Position numbers and translations under genes: made by a program
The notes under the pieces: generated by a model
Told to the model about the DNA's origin: nothing
The model's input: the letters and a program-made list of their open reading frames with translations, nothing else
Database searches by the model: none
Source: RGIG5579 sp045531235
GTDB taxonomy: Bacteria; Bacillota; Clostridia; Oscillospirales; SIG627
Length of the DNA: 18,023 nt
Reading direction: 5' to 3'
Assembly: GCA_045531235.1 (NCBI GenBank)
Contig: JAZSDQ010000028.1
Location: 1 to 18,023 of the forward strand
Part shown: positions 15,226 to 18,023 of the stretch, one piece after another
Numbering within the stretch: position 1 is the first letter of the stretch
Layout of the letters: each line of letters starts with the position of its first letter

Positions 15226-18023
15226 TTATCGGTTGTTGTTTAATACAGGGATCAAATACTGCCCCGTATAGGATTCAGGGCAAGCAGCTACGTCTTCGGG
15301 AGTACCTTCGCAAAGCACGGTACCTCCGCCGTCACCGCCCTCGGGACCAAGATCAATAATATGATCCGCACGCTTGATTACATCCAGATTGTGCTCTATG
15401 ACGATAACGGAATTACCCGCATCGGTCAAACGGTCCAAAACAGAACAAAGCTTATTTACATCGTCGGTATGCAGACCCGTGGTAGGCTCATCCAGAATGT
15501 AAATGGTTCTTCCCGTATCGCGGCGGGAGAGTTCCAAAGAAAGCTTTACTCTTTGCGCTTCTCCGCCGGAAAGCGTGGTGGAAGATTGACCAAGTTTTAC
15601 GTATCCAAGTCCAACTTCCTCCATGGTGCGGAGCTTTCTTGCAATAGAGGGAATGGCATCAAAGAAGATCCTCGCTTCGGAAACGGTCATATCCAAAACA
15701 TCGGCAATGGATTTTCCTTTGTACTTGACTTCTAAAGTTTCGCGGTTATAGCGCTTGCCGTGGCAAACATCGCAATTCACGTAAACATCGGGCAAAAAAT
15801 GCATTTCGATTTTTACGGTGCCGTCACCCTGACAGGCTTCGCATCGGCCGCCTTTCAGATTGAAGGAAAAACGATCAGGACCGAAAGCACGCATCTTGGC
15901 ATCCTGGGTTTTAGCAAATACATTTCGGATCTCGGTAAACAGTCCTGTATAGGTAGCAGGATTGGAACGAGGTGTCCTTCCGATGGGAGACTGATCAATG
16001 GCGATCACTTTATCCAAAGCATCGATTCCTTCAATGGAATCAAACTCTCCCAAAGAAGAATTGGCGCGGTTCAATTTTCTTGCCAGATAGGGATAAAGAA
16101 TACCGTTAATAAGACTGCTCTTGCCGCTTCCGGAAACGCCGGTAATACAAACGAGCTTTCCGAGAGGGATCTTTACATCAATATTTTTCAGATTGTTTTG
16201 CCGAGCGCCGCGGATGAAGAGATAATTTCCGTTCCCTTCTCTTCTCTGCTTTGGAACTTCAATACATTTCGTACCGGAAAGGTACTGACCCGTTATAGAG
16301 TTCTTCGCGCGACGGATCTTTGCAAGGGAGCCTGCAGCCACAACTTCGCCGCCATGAACTCCTGCGCCCGGACCGATATCCACAATAAAATCCGCGCTTT
16401 CAATGGTTTCGGTATCATGTTCAACAACAATGACCGTATTTCCCGTATCACGGAGTTTTTTCAACGTACCGATAAGCTTGGTATTATCTCTTTGATGAAG
16501 ACCGATGCTGGGCTCATCCAAGATATACAGCACACCCACAAGACCGGAACCGATCTGCGTAGCCAGACGGATACGCTGACTTTCTCCGCCGGAAAGCGTG
16601 CCTGATTTTCGGGAAAGAGTAAGATAGCCAAGTCCAACGCTCTTTAGGAATTCAAGGCGAGCGCGGATTTCTTTAATGATTTCTTTGGCAATAATGGCCT
16701 CTTTTTCGGTAAATTGCAGGCCGTCTATAAAAGCAAGCTCTTTTTCCACGGAAAGATCACAAAATTCGGATATATTGATGCCGCCGACGGTGACTGCAAG
16801 TATATCTTCCCTCAACCGCCTTCCGTGGCACTTAGGACAAAGCTCATCTTCAAAAAATTCTTCGTAATAAGAGTCATGGAACATGTGGTAGCGTTCCATA
16901 ATTTTATTGATCACACCGGGGAACTTCGTTACGTAATCGCGAAGAATACTGCCTTCCTTAAACGGCACAACATAAGTATTCTCCCCCGTTCCGTAAAGAA
17001 GCGCTTTCATGGCTTCGGGAGGATATTCGGAGAAAGGCGTTTTCAAGGTGCAGCCGTAAGGCTCGATCACCTGCTTATATAAAATCCCCGACCAGTTGTT
17101 ATCCTTCATAGTCTTAAAACCGTTACAAACGATGCCGCCATCGGCAAGGCTCTTGGAAAGATCAGGGATCAGGCGTTGCGGAGAAACGGTGGGCTTTACA
17201 CCAAGTCCGTCACACTCCGGACACGCACCGTAAGGATTATTAAAAGAAAACATTCTCGGCTGCAAGGTAACAATACTGAAATTGTGTTCCTCACAAGCAA
17301 ATGCCGTAGAGAAAAAGAGGTATTTGTCCTCATCCTCCTTCTTATCTACAAGATCAATCACGACCCCTGCGCCGGAAAGTTTTAATGCCGTTTCTACAGA
17401 ACCGGAAAGGCGGAGGGAGAGGTCTTTTTTCATTACAAGGCGGTCTACAACGATCTCAATTTCGTGCTTTTGGTTTTTATCAAGCTCGGGGACTTCCGCA
17501 AGATCGTAAACGTAGCCATCTACCTTTACACGGACAAAACCGTTTTCTCTTGCTTCATCAAAAACCTTTTCGTGGCGGCCTTTTTTTCCGCGAACCACGG
17601 GAGAAAGAACCTGAAAGCGAGTACCTTCGGGAAGTTCCATGATCCGATCCACGATCTGATCCACGGTCTGAGCGCGTATTTCCTTACCGCAGTAAGGACA
17701 GTGAGGGATACCCACTCTGGCGTACAGCAAGCGAAGATAGTCGTAGATCTCCGTTACCGTACCTACGGTAGAGCGAGGATTCTTCGAGGTGGTCTTCTGA
17801 TCAATGGAAATAGAGGGAGAAAGCCCCTCAATGCTGTCCACATCCGGTTTATCAACCTGCCCTAAAAACATACGGGCGTAAGAAGACAGGGACTCCACAA
17901 AGCGACGGTTCCCTTCTGCAAAAATGGTATCAAACGCCAGAGAAGATTTTCCGCTGCCGGAAAGTCCGGTAAATACTACAAGTTTATCGCGAGGGATCTC
18001 AAGATCGATATTCTTCAGATTAT
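15226..18023 (-). CDS. uvrA: Excinuclease ABC subunit A (partial, N-terminal end off the window)
   Basis: UvrA is the damage-recognition ATPase of nucleotide excision repair and loads UvrB onto lesions. The frame stays open to the window edge: 931 residues are visible from NLKNIDLEIP, so only about 10-20 N-terminal residues are missing from a family of about 940-950. Two ABC modules are complete: Walker A GLSGSGKSS (17967-17941) and GVSGSGKSS (near 16120-16145), signatures LSGGESQR and LSGGEAQR, and Walker B ILDEPSIGLH and ILDEPTTGLH. The zinc sites show CEEH with CPECDGLG, and CEACQGDG with CDVCHGKRY. FVESLSSYARMFLGQ and STVGTVTEIYDYLRLLYAR are classic. A GTG at 17898 is internal, not the start. 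It ends 16 nt before the radical SAM gene. Confidence 0.98.
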   Translation of the reverse strand, partial: NLKNIDLEIPRDKLVVFTGLSGSGKSSLAFDTIFAEGNRRFVESLSSYARMFLGQVDKPDVDSIEGLSPSISIDQKTTSKNPRSTVGTVTEIYDYLRLLYARVGIPHCPYCGKEIRAQTVDQIVDRIMELPEGTRFQVLSPVVRGKKGRHEKVFDEARENGFVRVKVDGYVYDLAEVPELDKNQKHEIEIVVDRLVMKKDLSLRLSGSVETALKLSGAGVVIDLVDKKEDEDKYLFFSTAFACEEHNFSIVTLQPRMFSFNNPYGACPECDGLGVKPTVSPQRLIPDLSKSLADGGIVCNGFKTMKDNNWSGILYKQVIEPYGCTLKTPFSEYPPEAMKALLYGTGENTYVVPFKEGSILRDYVTKFPGVINKIMERYHMFHDSYYEEFFEDELCPKCHGRRLREDILAVTVGGINISEFCDLSVEKELAFIDGLQFTEKEAIIAKEIIKEIRARLEFLKSVGLGYLTLSRKSGTLSGGESQRIRLATQIGSGLVGVLYILDEPSIGLHQRDNTKLIGTLKKLRDTGNTVIVVEHDTETIESADFIVDIGPGAGVHGGEVVAAGSLAKIRRAKNSITGQYLSGTKCIEVPKQRREGNGNYLFIRGARQNNLKNIDVKIPLGKLVCITGVSGSGKSSLINGILYPYLARKLNRANSSLGEFDSIEGIDALDKVIAIDQSPIGRTPRSNPATYTGLFTEIRNVFAKTQDAKMRAFGPDRFSFNLKGGRCEACQGDGTVKIEMHFLPDVYVNCDVCHGKRYNRETLEVKYKGKSIADVLDMTVSEARIFFDAIPSIARKLRTMEEVGLGYVKLGQSSTTLSGGEAQRVKLSLELSRRDTGRTIYILDEPTTGLHTDDVNKLCSVLDRLTDAGNSVIVIEHNLDVIKRADHIIDLGPEGGDGGGTVLCEGTPEDVAACPESYTGQYLIPVLNNNR

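Noticed and set aside
15760..16605. A 281-codon plus-strand frame opposite uvrA
   Set aside because: Antisense to the UvrA ABC modules; low-complexity shadow translation without its own start signals.

Overview
The window looks like a chromosomal housekeeping segment of a low-to-moderate-GC Firmicute (Bacillota), most likely an uncultured gut-type member of class Clostridia. The reasons are a Gram-positive PolC-type replicase, strong AAAGGA/GGAGG ribosome-binding sites, sigma-A-like promoters, the gene order rpsB-tsf ... pyrH-frr-uppS-cdsA-dxr-rseP-ispG-polC, and lipoproteins of the TPR-plus-DUF6273 type common in Clostridia. Genus and species cannot be told from the sequence. Every gene I accept lies on the minus strand, so transcription runs from high to low coordinates.

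Layout in transcription order. (1) 18023-13443: uvrA (first few codons off the window) and a TIGR03960-type radical SAM gene, 16 nt apart, probably one transcript. (2) 13394-11503: rpsB-tsf (ribosomal protein S2 and EF-Ts), with its own promoter, a structured leader of about 100 nt and a 14-bp perfect terminator hairpin. (3) 11433-8986: three single-gene units, each with promoter and terminator: a lipoprotein gene, a 62-codon small gene behind a perfect-consensus sigma-A promoter, and a second lipoprotein gene paralogous to the first. (4) 8949-1: one long operon, pyrH-frr-uppS-cdsA-dxr-rseP-ispG-polC, from one good promoter (TTTACA-17-TAAAAT). Its junctions are tight (ATGA and TGATG overlaps, gaps of 1-58 nt). 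polC runs off the left edge after 891 codons.

The big operon joins nucleotide supply (UMP kinase), ribosome recycling, isoprenoid precursors (Dxr and IspG of the MEP pathway), undecaprenyl diphosphate (UppS), CDP-diacylglycerol (CdsA), a membrane site-2 protease (RseP) and the replicase (PolC). This is the familiar Firmicute growth cluster, with ispG where Bacillus has proS.

The unusual part is the roughly 2.5-kb block between tsf and pyrH, which splits a widely conserved neighbourhood. It holds two diverged TPR/DUF6273-like lipoproteins (49 of 81 residues identical in one ungapped stretch) and a small acidic protein of unknown function. I found no rRNA, tRNA, CRISPR array, insertion sequence, phage gene or riboswitch of known class. 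No intergenic gap exceeds about 150 bp.
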